Below are positions 40,479 to 50,762 of a stretch of 64,000 nt of DNA, piece by piece. Made by a program: the position numbers and the translations under genes. Within the stretch, counting starts at the first letter, position 1. Each line of letters begins with the position of its first letter. The DNA is from Actinernus sp. WN-2022 (taxonomy: Eukaryota; Cnidaria; Anthozoa; Actiniaria; Actinernidae): the NCBI GenBank assembly GCA_030867875.1, contig JAOWCC010001634.1, forward strand, positions 140,574,365-140,638,364, read 5' to 3'. The notes beneath the pieces are model-generated. The model searched no databases, was not told the origin of the DNA, and worked only from the letters and a program-made list of their open reading frames with translations.

Positions 40479-43400
40479 CTGACGTTAAAAAGTACAATGG
40501 TCGATATTAGAATGATTATTATATTTTTTGTCTTCTATGAACTGACTGAGTTTCATGTCAGGAATGTTTAATTGCGCCTGGTCTTTTGCAGGAATGCAAT
40601 CACGTGGTTATCGGTCTGGATAACTTAAAGGCATAAAGGATAACTTAAGGCACTTGTACGACATCTGTTGTTATTAGCAACCGACCTATTTTCTACCTCC
40701 AATCGATTGCCGAGCTTTCCAAAACAGCGTTTTGAAGTTTGTTCGCCGTCCAGTAAAGCCTTTCCCGGCATGGGATCACGAGTGCAATTCATTTAAGAAA
40801 TAGATCTTCCATGTTTGCACAGGCTCATGCAAACCGAGGTAGGTTTGGGAGAATTCGAGAGCAGAACAAACACGAGACCGCAGGTCGAGTGTTTGTACCT
40901 GCTCGAGAATTCTCCCAAATGTACCTCGGTTTGCATGAGCCTGTGCACTGAACACGGAAGATCTGTTTCATTTCTTTTATAAAATAATTATTTTGATAAA
41001 GGAGGCACTTACGGTGTGACGTCATTTCCATGCTTGCACAGGCTAATGAAACATGGCTATCAGCCAATCAGAACGCGAGTACTATCTAAATTATTTTATA
41101 ATGGTTATTGAAGTGATACATTAGCACGTGACTGCTTCCTGCAAAAGGGCTATTATTGAAAAAGACTTTACCTTTCTTAAGCCCAGTATTTTTCCTAAGC
41201 CCCGCAAAAAAGCCTCCATTGTGATCGTTTATTGAAGCTGTGGAGTTTACTGCACTCATAGGCACCGCCGTCGGATTTCGTAAAGTAATTGGAAGCTGTA
41301 GGATCTTAGGACTTTTCACTGATGGGATGTTCACTGATGGGATGTTCACTGATGGGATGTTCACTGATGGGATGTTCACTGATGGGATGTTCTGACGGGG
41401 GGCTGGCGTCGAATCGCTCTGATATAAAAGAGCACATTTTCCCACGGGATCTCTCGTGTAAGGTCCTGTAATGTTACAGTACAAACTGCGGTCACAACGG
41501 CCAAGTCGGTAGAAGATGCCGCCACAGGATTCGCCTGCATAAGAAGGGTATTTTTTACGAGGTGGTTATACTAAGGACTGGTATAATCAACTAAAAGTCG
41601 ATTAAGGTGTGCAAACCGAAGCGAGTAGCAGCTGATGTTTAGAGCATTAGCCCTTCGACAGAGCGAAGTCTTCCACAAGTGTTTCTATAACTAAATGGGA
41701 AGACAGAAAACGCTTTCTATCTCCTTTCAGTAAAATAAACGTGTAAAAGCACGGAAAAACGCTCGCTTTGATTACCAAAACGTAAATTCTCCCAACTAGC
41801 TCAGGCTTCGACGGGGATTTCAAAATCCGCGTGAAATTTCAAATGGAGTTGACGGCATCTCATTAAATGCATTATTCTCCATGGCGCCTTTCTATCACAT
41901 CAACATCGATTTATAGAGAATATACACAGTTTTTGAGTTGTTAGTAAAGAAAAAAGTCGTTTTAGCCAAAATAAGTATTTATTCAAATTATTGCGAAGTC
42001 GAATTAATTAAATGACGTATACTCTGGAATCGACCCAGGCTTTTACGCGGTCAGGAAAAGTCAAGTATGGTTCATAGGTATAAAAATTGCAAGAGGGGTT
42101 AGGTGCACATTAGAACGTACCTGTTACCTTTAAGACATTGTCCAGACCGTATCTTTTACTTTCAGACATTGGACCGTATCTTTTACTTTTAGAAATCGGA
42201 CTGTACCTTTTACTCTCAGACATCGGACCGTACGTTTAACTCTTTGGCATTGGATCGTGCGTTTAACTCTAGAGGCATTACCCTGGGTGCCAGAGGTTCT
42301 ACTGCCCTCTCAATTATATAAAGCCAAAGTTTAGGATCGACGAGAAGGCTGGGAGAACATTAGCCTGATTTTCAGACGGTATCATTCTGAGTCAGAATTT
42401 GACCCTGGCTCTCTGATTGGCCTAGAGCAAATTCATTTGTAACGATTGCTGCGATTGGATCACGCCATACCAGTTTCCAAGGTCGCCATTGTTTATCCGT
42501 TCCGTGTCGTTGAACGCGTCGCTGGAGTCGAGCTCCATAACACTCCAGAAAACGGCCGAATTAAAGGCCATTTAAACCAGCTGACCTGTTCTGCGTAGTG
42601 CTTCGGCCCTTGGAAGAGGAAATTGTAATTAATTTCAGCTGTCCGAAAGTGCTGGCTTTTCATAAACCGTTGGGAATTAAGCCTACGTGGACAAAACCGG
42701 TTTAATCAATTTGCTAGGAAAAGGTTTCTCAGGTGTCAATCAAAAGGGATTAGTCTGGCATGGAAGTGAGATTCATACTTCGCGCGCCCAGAGGTTCTCC
42801 CACGGCCTTCCAGTAGAACCTCTGGCACCCAGGGTATACAGGCATCGGATCGTACGTTTAACTCTTATAGGCATTGGATCGTGCGTTTAACTCTTAGGCA
42901 TTGGATCGTGCGTTTAACTCTTAGGCATTGGATCGTACGTTTATCTGTTAGGCATTGGATCGTACGTTTAACGTTAGGCATTGGATCGCTATTCTCCATG
43001 GTTAAACAATAATATAATGCATATGATACGTGAAAGAGAACACCTTAACAGAATTGCAATAATTAAAAACTCGGAGTATGACTGGAACCTATTTAGGAAA
43101 ACTAAAAATGCTGTCAATGTAGCAATAAAGCAGGATAAAGCAGACTATTTTCGTACAATCATCCACAATCATATAGAAATATTAGGGAGACTTGGAAAAC
43201 TATAAACAAAATGCTATCACGAAAATCTAAATCAACAACAACCAGTCACTGGGCTTGATATTGATAATAATATATGTACAGATAAAGATGAAATTGCAAA
43301 TTGTATGAATGAACATTTCTACTCCTTGGGCCCACGCCTTGCGAATAGTATACCAGTTACACAAGTTGTACCTGAAAACTATTTGCATTATAGTGATACT

Positions 43401-46400
43401 AGTTTCAAATTTCCACATATAAGTAGCTACGAAGTGAAAAAAATCATATTGAAACTTTCTTCTAACAAATCTTGTGGGATTGACAAAATATCGGCAAAAT
43501 TAATTACAATTGCTCGTCCAATTAATATATTGTCTTCCCTTGCAAAGTTATTCATTCAATCGTTCAAAACTAAGGTTTTTCCTGATGACTGGAAAATAGC
43601 TAAAGTATCACCAATCTATAAATCTGAATCTAAATCCAATCCAGAAAACTACTGACCTATTTCAGTACTCTCTTTGACTTGCTCCAAGTCGAACTCGCTT
43701 AGTCACTGGGTAAGCGATTACTGGGTCAAAAAGCGAGAGGCGGGGGGCTAAGAAGGACTTTGAGAAAGTCTAGTACTCTCTGTAATCAGTAAGATAACAG
43801 AGATAATGGAAAGACTTACTATGATGCCCTCTATAAGTACTTAACAGATAACAACTCTCCTGAGCACATTTCAGTCAGGCTTTAGACCACTGCATTCAAC
43901 ATTCACTGCTCTTTTACAAGCCACTGATAGATGGTTAAAGAATCTGGATCAAGGTTTCTTAAATGGCGTTCTTTTTGTTGACTTAAAGTGCCACTACGAC
44001 GAAAATTTACCATTTCGATTTGCCACTTTTTCAGTGTTTATAGGTCAATCAGTATTAGAAATATCCGAAATAGTAAAAAATATTCCCAAATGGGCATCTT
44101 AAACCACAAATTTTAGGAGAGTTTACCGGTAAAATCCTGTCCGCCATTGCTGGAAGCCGTGCCCTTTGTTCAGCTTTAAACAAAGGTTTATTCACCGGAA
44201 GTGATGTCATACACTTAACACGACAACCTCGTGGCGCGAAATAGCGTGCATAAAAAAGTAGCCAACCTCGCAAAGATAAATATAACTTTCTTCTTATGTA
44301 CGTGAAGACGTTTTTAGTAGAAATATACCTCCAGGCGTTGTGTTCTGCAGGCGAGCGTTAAGTGTATGACATCATTTCCGGTGAATAAACCTTTGTTTAA
44401 AGCTGAACAAAGGGCACGGCTTCAAGTAATGGCGGACGTGTAGATTCAATATTCGGAGCTAAAAAAATAAGACTTCCTGTCGTTGTATCGAAAAACAATT
44501 TGAACTGGTAATAATATATGAACTCTACTTTATGATTATGCAAAAACATTGATATGTCAAAATTTGATCGTAGGGGCACTTTAAAGAACGCTTTTGATAC
44601 TGTCGATCATGCCATTTTATTTAAAAAAGTAGAGTATTAAGGGGATGAACTAATTTGGTTCGAGTGTTATTTATTCAATCGCTCACAACATTGCTTTGTT
44701 AATGGTGTCTTATCAGATAGGCAAAGTATAACATGTGGCGTACCACAGGTTCTATTCTTGGCCCTCTCCTCTTTCTTATATATATAAATGATTTCCCAGT
44801 TTGCCGATGACACGTACATAACTATTGCAGATACTAACATCACTCAGATAGAAAAGTATATTTTTGATGATCTGAAACAAACCGGCTGAAGAATGGCTTA
44901 TTGCAAACAAACCAAGTTTCAATGACACTAAAACAAAATACATGGTTACAGGGTCAGGATATAGGTTAAAATAACTTGACCTTTACAATATTTCACCACA
45001 CTTTTGTGGTTTACCCATTGATAGAGTACATGAATTTAAACTTCTTGGTGTGCACTTAGATGAAAACTTAAACTTTAAAGCCCATATCGAACATGTCATC
45101 GGTCAACTGTCAACTGTCAACTGGTCTCTACAGATGATAGAAGTACTTTATTTTGTATATATCATTCCCTGATTAAACCTTATTTTGATTATTGCAGCAC
45201 TGTTTGGGGAGATTGCAGTAAGGGTCTAAAAGAAAAGCTCCAAAAACTCCAAAACAGAGCTACATGGGAGAATTATAACTAAATCAGATTACAGTGTACG
45301 TTCTTACGTTATACGAGAAAGATTAGATTGGCTACCATTAGACCAGAGAAGAACAAGAGCCAAAACAATGATGACATGTGCACAATATACTCCATGGTCA
45401 TGGGCCAAACTACCTTAGAGTTGTTCTCTTATTCAGGAGAGCGCCACAACTACAACCTAAGGGACGCCACTTTATATCTTAGTTTACCAGCCCCTAAAAT
45501 CGATTTTGGAAAACGTACATTTTCTTATAGTGGAGCAGCACTCTGGAACAGCTTAATACGTGATTTGAAGCATTTTTAGCGATTTATACTTATATTTATT
45601 TTAGAAGACAATAACTTGAATGTATACATGTTGCCTTTTTAACTTGTATGCCAACACGGCTCGTCCGAAAACCAGCTCTGTTGATGTCGACTACCATGTA
45701 TAACTAAAATTAATTATTATTATATTATAATTATTATGTTTAACTCTTAGGCATTGGACGGTATATTTTACTTTCAGACATTGGACCGTATATTTTAGTC
45801 TCAGACATTGGATCGTACCTATAACTCTCAGACATTGGACCGTACCTATAACTCTCAGACATTGAACCGTACCTATAACTCTCAGACATTGGACCGTACC
45901 TTTAACTCTCAGACATTGGACCGTACCTATAACTCTCAGACATTGGACCGTACCTTCAACTCTCAGGCATCTTAGGCAGCAGTTGCACACGTCCATCGTG
46001 GTGCCACCTCGGCAGTTGGTTTCATTAGCACAGTCATCAATAGCACACGGTTTACATCCCAGAATACCCCAACCAGGCAACCCAGGTACCTCCCCCGTGA
46101 TGGTTGCCTTGGCAACGAACCACGTGATGGCGGTTACCAAGACAACACTGCACAGGCGCGTCCTGCTTTGCAGCTAAAAGGAAAAGAAGTTGGAATTATT
46201 CGATTATATTTCACTGAAGTTGCATTAACTACACTTCGACGGATCCAGAGGGGTACGGGAAAACAGCCTTTCTCTCACTCGCTAACGAAAAACAACAAAC
46301 GCCGGAACTGCCAAATGATTTTGTCTTTCGTGTATATGGAATCTCTCGTCCGAACTCCCTCACACAGAATCCTGGATCCCCAGCTACTGAAGCAAATTAA

Positions 46401-48356
46401 TCGTGTCGAAAATTTCGAAATTGAACCCGGTAATGGCAAAATTAAAAGATTCAAATATACAGCTAGTTCAAAAAGGTTGTCCGCGAATACGCGACCAGGC
46501 CGAAATGGAGCATGGGTAGAAAGTCAAGTTTGCCTATTTATGCATTTTGAATCAAGCAACAGTAACTGTTATTCGATTGGAGTAAAAGAACAATAGTAAT
46601 GTGAAAATCATTTCAATGTGCTGTAACCTGCCCAAGAAAGCTGCTCTAATATTTATGAACCAATTTGTCAGGTAATCAGTAAAATTAGTCCCATTAAAGC
46701 CCCGATTCAAACGTCGAACTTTTCATGCGCCGAACCTAATCAGATCAAAAGCCGCCGCCTAATTATCTTTTGTTTCAATTGCGTTCGCCGCATGAAAAGT
46801 TCGACGTTTGAATCGGGCCTGATAGGCCTTATGCGTGATGACGTCACGCTTTTGTGTTCACCACCAAGCCTCACTTTTGTGTTGAGGAAATGTTGTGCCA
46901 AAGTGAGGCTTGGTGGTGAACACAAAAGCGTGACGTCAGTATACAGAAGGCTTACTGAAACACCGAGTACGTTTAAGCACTAGAAGAGATCGACACAATT
47001 TTTCAAGTAATATGATTTTTGTACATTTGATATATTCGCACGAGTGTGTGGGGTGCATCGTAACACGATACCATTCACCGTAACACGATACCATTTACCG
47101 TACCGAAAAAATGGCGGCTTGTATTTTTACCCACAATCCTTTGCGCGCGAAAACCTTTAAATCCGTTATAAAATCATGGTAGAGGTTTTAAATCTTAAAA
47201 ACAAGCCAGTACAAGTGCTGTTGCCAATACACTGCTGTTGAAAAGACTGGATGAGTTTATTTTACTGTTAGGTTCGCAATGGATTGTGGTCAAATGTAAA
47301 CACTGAAATGCTTTTCCATTGTTTTGTGCTCAGCCAATCTACGATACGCTCTAATTACGGACCTACCTTAAACTTCTTTCCATGCATCGTTCGAATCCTC
47401 TTCTCTATTGCAGTAAGATTGCGTTCAATTGACCGTATTCCGAAATATGAAACTACTAATCGCTTATATCAGGATTTTTATCCTCTGGAATACTAAATGT
47501 TTCCTGGCAAGAGTTTGTAGCTTAAAGTGCAAAATGTGCCTGAACCAGTGATTTCCAGACTATTCCATCTATTCTTATTCTGGAATACCGTCAACCGAAC
47601 CGCGCCCCTATAGATACTGAAAACGGATTAAATCCCTATCCAGTGAATAAGTATTAACCAAACTCACTTTTTATCCGCTAAATAAGGATTTGGATAGGGT
47701 TATCCACCCTTTGAACAACCAGACCCTGGTAAATTGTGAACTAATTATAAAGCGATCCGTAGACCAGAAGCACGCAGTTAGCTCTCAATAGGTAACCGAT
47801 AACAAACAGTTACCATGCATGTCAGCTTGATTATTGCGAACATCGGCTCCGAATGACATTCGATATGGAAAACCTGATAGAGCAGGTACGATTGACATAT
47901 ATATATATAACCAATTCTGATTGGGGTGTTGAATGTTTTGCGTACTAGACAGGCTTTAGATTACATTGGGTTCAGTTCCGGCAGAGGTCCTCAGTCAATT
48001 TCCAAGAATTGAGAAGAACTTCCGACACCCCGGGAGTATACGAGTATAAACGAAAACAGGCGGTGTGTGATCGACAGTCAGATCCCGGTCATAGACGGTT
48101 TGAGGATGGTTACTATTTTGAGAAGCAATCAAACAGATCATATATAGTAGTCGATAATATATAGTAGTCGATTATGAAATAAGTATGTAAAATTTGCTGT
48201 AAATCCTAAAGTGCAGAAAAAGTAATTATGTATCAAGCGCCTTGGTTTATCAAGCCTTATTATCCGGCATTATATTACATTAACGTTATTCTGCTGGTTA
48301 AAACAAGCTAATGATGATCTAACTTACCTCCACTTTTGCGGCAGTTCTCTTACCAT
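40324..48356 (-). CDS. IGFBP-domain single-pass membrane protein, 4 exons (complete model)
   Basis: Exons in transcript order: ATG at 48356-48354, 46173-45954, 41534-41172, 40478-40324. They join in phase to 741 nt, 246 residues. A hydrophobic leader ([20 protein letters not shown]) precedes a cysteine-rich domain: [16 protein letters not shown], then [20 protein letters not shown] and [13 protein letters not shown]. This follows the IGFBP N-terminal pattern CxxC...CxGG..D.C.CC..C...EG..CGG. Next come Cys-paired sequence, a five-residue repeat (IPSVN), a Ser/Thr/Pro-rich stalk with N-glycosylation sites, and a C-terminal transmembrane helix with a short Lys-containing tail. Known single-IGFBP-domain proteins are mostly secreted, so an anchored form is unusual. 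Ligand and function are unknown. The first exon is the least certain part. Confidence 0.7.
40798..40972. mobile_element. Foldback MITE downstream of the IGFBP-like gene's last exon
   Basis: ACAGGCTCATGCAAACCGAG pairs with CTCGGTTTGCATGAGCCTGT, and GGAGAATTC..GAG pairs inward with CTCGAGAATTCTCC. It lies in intron 3 of that gene. Confidence 0.8.
41172..41534 (-). CDS. IGFBP-like gene exon 3: second half of the Cys domain, repeat and stalk
   Basis: Acceptor CTTATGCAG, donor GTAAAG, phase 1 in and 1 out. It encodes [20 protein letters not shown] and DPVGKC, then five IPSV(N/K) units and the stalk ending LRKNTGLKK. Known IGFBP genes also split the domain before the EG-x-C-GG block, which supports the join. 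Confidence 0.75.
41328..41398. repeat. 15-bp coding tandem repeat, five copies
   Basis: TGATGGGATGTTCAC repeats exactly; on the minus strand it encodes IPSVN. Length is a multiple of three, so copy-number change would keep the frame. Confidence 0.9.
41770..42085. mobile_element. Truncated copy of the 49217-49755 MITE
   Basis: GCATTATTCTCCATGGCG, CATCGATTTATAGAGAATAT and AAGTATTTATTCAAATTATT occur in the same order in both elements. This copy lacks the outer arms. Confidence 0.75.
42281..42834. mobile_element. MITE with TA flanks inside the minisatellite
   Basis: CCCTGGGTGCCAGAGGTTCT is the exact inverted partner of AGAACCTCTGGCACCCAGGG, and TA stands at both outer borders, as for Tc1/mariner-type elements. 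No transposase is encoded; the short ORF inside is not a gene. Confidence 0.8.
43674..43781. mobile_element. Short insert with 10-bp duplication in the LINE
   Basis: AGTACTCTCT at 43664-43673 and 43772-43781 flanks about 98 bp of unrelated sequence that interrupts the reverse-transcriptase frame (between PISVLS and the following motif). The insert is not recognised. Confidence 0.6.
43987..44580. mobile_element. piggyBac-like MITE nested in the LINE
   Basis: TTAA at 43983-43986 and 44581-44584 flanks a 594-bp element with ends AGTGCCACTACGA and TCGTAGGGGCACT. Long inner arms (GGGCACGGCTTC..., GAATAAACCTTTGTTTAAAG) pair. It splits the LINE between FVDLK and NAFD; removing it and one TTAA restores continuity. 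Confidence 0.85.
45954..46173 (-). CDS. IGFBP-like gene exon 2: leader and first half of the Cys domain
   Basis: Acceptor TTCCTTTTAG, donor GTACGG, phase 0 in and 1 out, 73 codons. It encodes the hydrophobic leader and eleven cysteines, ten of them in the domain ([19 protein letters not shown]). The donor is the first of a series of tandemly copied donors. Confidence 0.75.
46698..46937. mobile_element. Two adjacent perfect hairpins
   Basis: CGATTCAAACGTCGAACTTT pairs with AAAGTTCGACGTTTGAATCG (46698-46818). Directly after, GACGTCACGCTTTTGTGTTC pairs with GAACACAAAAGCGTGACGTC (46840-46937). They lie in intron 1 of the IGFBP-like gene. Confidence 0.8.
47105..47300. repeat. Dispersed repeat, second copy at 54293-54505
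   Basis: ATGGCGGCTTGTATTTTTACC, AAGTGCTGTTGCCAATACAC and TTAGGTTCGCAATGGATTGT occur in the same order and spacing at both sites, about 80% alike by eye. Confidence 0.8.
47413..47618. mobile_element. Harbinger-like MITE, diverged copy
   Basis: GCGTTCAATTGACCGTATTCC at the left and GGAATACCGTCAACCGAACCG at the right are decayed versions of the TIRs at 51695-51915, and the interior also matches. Confidence 0.7.
47620..47730. mobile_element. MITE fragment related to 39671-40148
   Basis: The right end GGTTATCCACCCTTTGAACA and the TCCCTATCCAGTGAATAAGT segment match that family; the left end is lost or fused with the Harbinger-like MITE next to it. Confidence 0.6.
48354..48356 (-). CDS. IGFBP-like gene exon 1 coding part (ATG only)
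   Basis: Minus-strand ATG is followed at once by donor GTAAGAGA, phase 0, which makes exon 2 start as [14 protein letters not shown]. It was chosen because exon 2 has an in-frame stop at its acceptor and needs an upstream ATG in phase 0. A second donor (GTAAGTTAG) 32 bases on would give the wrong phase. Confidence 0.4.
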
Positions 48357-49216
48357 GAATAATGTCCTGTCATCCGGCAAAAGGTTTTGGAAGAGTCTCA
48401 CAAGAGAAACGCCTCTCTTTAAAAACAACCCCTCCTTTTTTCGTTTTTAACTAGAAACGTAATAGAACTTGACAAGCAAGCGATTTGTATGTCGTAAAGT
48501 TATGGACAAGAGTCATTCTATAGTCTGCTTGGGCAAACTATGATGAAAAACAAACACAAATATGACAAGAAACAGTCGAGTGCAACAGGTCATAAGCAAG
48601 GTTCACAAAGCAACAGTCAAGCACGTACTGAATCATACGGGTGGCAACATTATGGTGCATTGAACGAGTCTAATAGTTCATGACTTCGAGTAATTGGACC
48701 GTGAATACTGTGAAGGCTGGCTTATGTCCTAGGTGAGAGGTTTTCTGCGCCTATTAAGTTAAAAGAAAGAAAAACCAAAGGCACGTGTTAACAGGAATCG
48801 CGGACTGCGTACCCATCGAAGATTACCTAAAATTAGATTTTCTGTGTCTTGCTTCATTCGAGTTAAAGTGAGAAGCTTTTGGCTTGTAGTGACGTTTTAT
48901 TTGTTCTAACGCAACCATCGTGGCCAACTACGAGATTCCTGTGGAATCTGTAGAATGTAAATACGAATGTTTCCGAGGTCACTGCTACAGCTCAAAGCAT
49001 TAGCTGGTGATCCCGTACCACAATATACCAACAGGCATAAATTAAAATGGCAAAGAGAATACTTTATTCCGCCGTGTGACTTTGGGGTCATAAGATACGG
49101 TAAGCCCGCGCCCATGACGAAATGAGACATGGGACACTTCTTGAACATCGAGCTTTCCGGTTTTCTCCTCTGTTTTTGATCATAAAAATGGCTTCGCTGG
49201 CAAAAATACTAGTTAA

Positions 49217-49755
49217 AGTGCACCTAACGTTTATTTTGTTATCATAAATATCGATTCTACATCAAGCTTTGAGTACTTCTGTGAAGAAAGTTTTGGTTTA
49301 CAGAGAATACTCTATGTTCTGCGTTTGTTTGAAATCGTGAAAATGTGACCTTTCCTGACCCATGACCGCGTAAGCAAAAGCCAGGGTCGATCCCTGGGTT
49401 GACGTCATCTCATTAATGCATTATTCTCCATGGCGTCTTTCTATCACAACAACATCGATTTATAGAGAATATACACTGTTTGCGAGTTGTTAGTTAAGAA
49501 AAAAGTCATTTTAGTCAACATGTTAAGTATTTATTCAAATTATTGCAAAGTCGAATTAATTATATGACGTCTACCCAGGGATCGACCCAGGCTTTTACTT
49601 ACGCGGTCGTGGGTCAGGAAAGGTCACATTTTCATGATTTCAAACAAGCGTAGAACATAAAGTATTCACTTTAAACCAAAACTTTCTTCACGGAAGTACT
49701 CAAAGCTTGATGTAGTATCGATATTTATGATAACAAAATAAACGTTAGGTGCAAT
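49217..49755. mobile_element. piggyBac-like foldback MITE with TTAA flanks
   Basis: TTAA at 49213-49216 and 49756-49759 brackets a 539-bp element. Its arms (AGTGCACCTAACGTTTATTT / AAATAAACGTTAGGTGCAAT) pair for about 190 bp each, with an AAAGCCAGGGTCGATCCCTG segment inside. A truncated copy lies at 41770-42085. Confidence 0.85.
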
Positions 49756-49827
49756 TTAAAATAACACACCTGGCGCAACGCCTTCTGGAATGGCTCCAGC
49801 GAACTTCAGTTAGAAGACTTTCGTTTT

Positions 49828-49970
49828 GTACCCTGCTAGCAGAGGTTTCTCATCTTTTCCCCGATTGGGCTCAGTTTCCGCTGTCTCAGGGAATCCAGGA
49901 ACAGCACAACGAAAGACAAACGGGGGAAAAGCCGAGAAACCCCCGCTAGCCGCCCGAAGCAGGGTACATC
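49828..49970. repeat. Inverted repeat, possible MITE
   Basis: GTACCCTGCTAGCAGAGGTTTC is partly mirrored by GAAACCCCCGCTAGCCGCCC...AGCAGGGTAC. The arms are interrupted. The short plus-strand ORFs across it are not convincing genes. Confidence 0.5.
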
Positions 49971-50639
49971 GTTTATGGCTTCAATATCGGTGTAAATCAG
50001 TTTTGTAATTCACGACCGATTATATTTCAAAATTAACTTTGTCGTCCAGCTAGATTACGGTTTTTAGTCACTCCGGATTTTTGGTCTCAACTACTAACGG
50101 TAATTTAAGTTTTACAAAGACAGGATTACATGTTCTCCAGATGCCTGGTTTTAGGTATTAAAATGTGTATTATTGGCTTTCACGAGTTCATTTGCGACCA
50201 TACTTCTCAACGGACACAAACAAAAAGTAATCGCATGCAATGCTTTCAATTACCCTATATCATTATGACGTCACGGCTTGTTTATGAGGGGGACAGAATC
50301 GACTTGAACAATAGAGTTTTGAACTAGATCTGCTCTGCTGAGGAAAATTTAACTTCGAATTGTCTGGTTTCCAGATATCAGCTGTATCAATGTTCATCCC
50401 ACAATATTTACCTTATTTGGTGGCTGTTACCGCTATTCTACGTTCTACAAAATGCATTTGATAGCGATTTCCTTTGTGTTGTTGCTGTTTTGTCCCCCTC
50501 CCACGACCGTGATCCTTAGCGTTTAAACAATAGATTGTTTTGATTTGACGTCATAATGATATAGGTCAATTGATTTACGGCATTCATTAATTCCAACAAA
50601 ACCAAGGCAGTACCTTGAAACTTGTACTCAAACTCAACA

Positions 50640-50762
50640 GGACTCTTTCGGTATATACTTCATGGTAGTGTTCCGTTCCATATAGTCTCCCTGCATAATA
50701 CTGTAAAACAGTAGAGATAAGACTATGGAACGGAATACCACCATGAAGTATATACCACTCTT
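50640..50762. mobile_element. Foldback MITE, second copy of the 6812 family
   Basis: GGTATATACTTCATGGTAGT pairs with ACCACCATGAAGTATATACC, around TCCCTGCATAATACTGTAAA. It is more complete than the copy at 6812-6905. Confidence 0.8.

Larger units (their letters stand above)
42986..45735 (+). pseudogene. Broken LINE (reverse transcriptase) with nested insertions
   Basis: Fragments in several frames read [40 protein letters not shown] and [16 protein letters not shown]. Later come the FVDLK / [11 protein letters not shown] halves of motif A, a Phe-Ala-Asp-Asp catalytic remnant near 44803, and the C-terminal [19 protein letters not shown]. Frameshifts, stops, a 108-bp insert flanked by AGTACTCTCT and a TTAA MITE destroy it. 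It ends in an ATT-rich tail. Confidence 0.82.
42127..45953. repeat. 27-bp minisatellite in intron 2 of the IGFBP-like gene, interrupted
   Basis: The minus-strand unit GTACGGTCCAATGTCTGAGA + GTTATAG is 27 bp. Blocks lie at 45735-45953, 42840-42985 and 42127-42278. The unit contains the last bases of exon 2 plus its donor. A LINE (42986-45735) and a TA-flanked MITE (42281-42834) break the array. Confidence 0.88.

Noticed and set aside
46168..46596. 142-codon plus-strand ORF
   Set aside because: No recognisable domain; it starts in the acceptor region of the IGFBP-like gene on the opposite strand and no splice signals or repeats support it.
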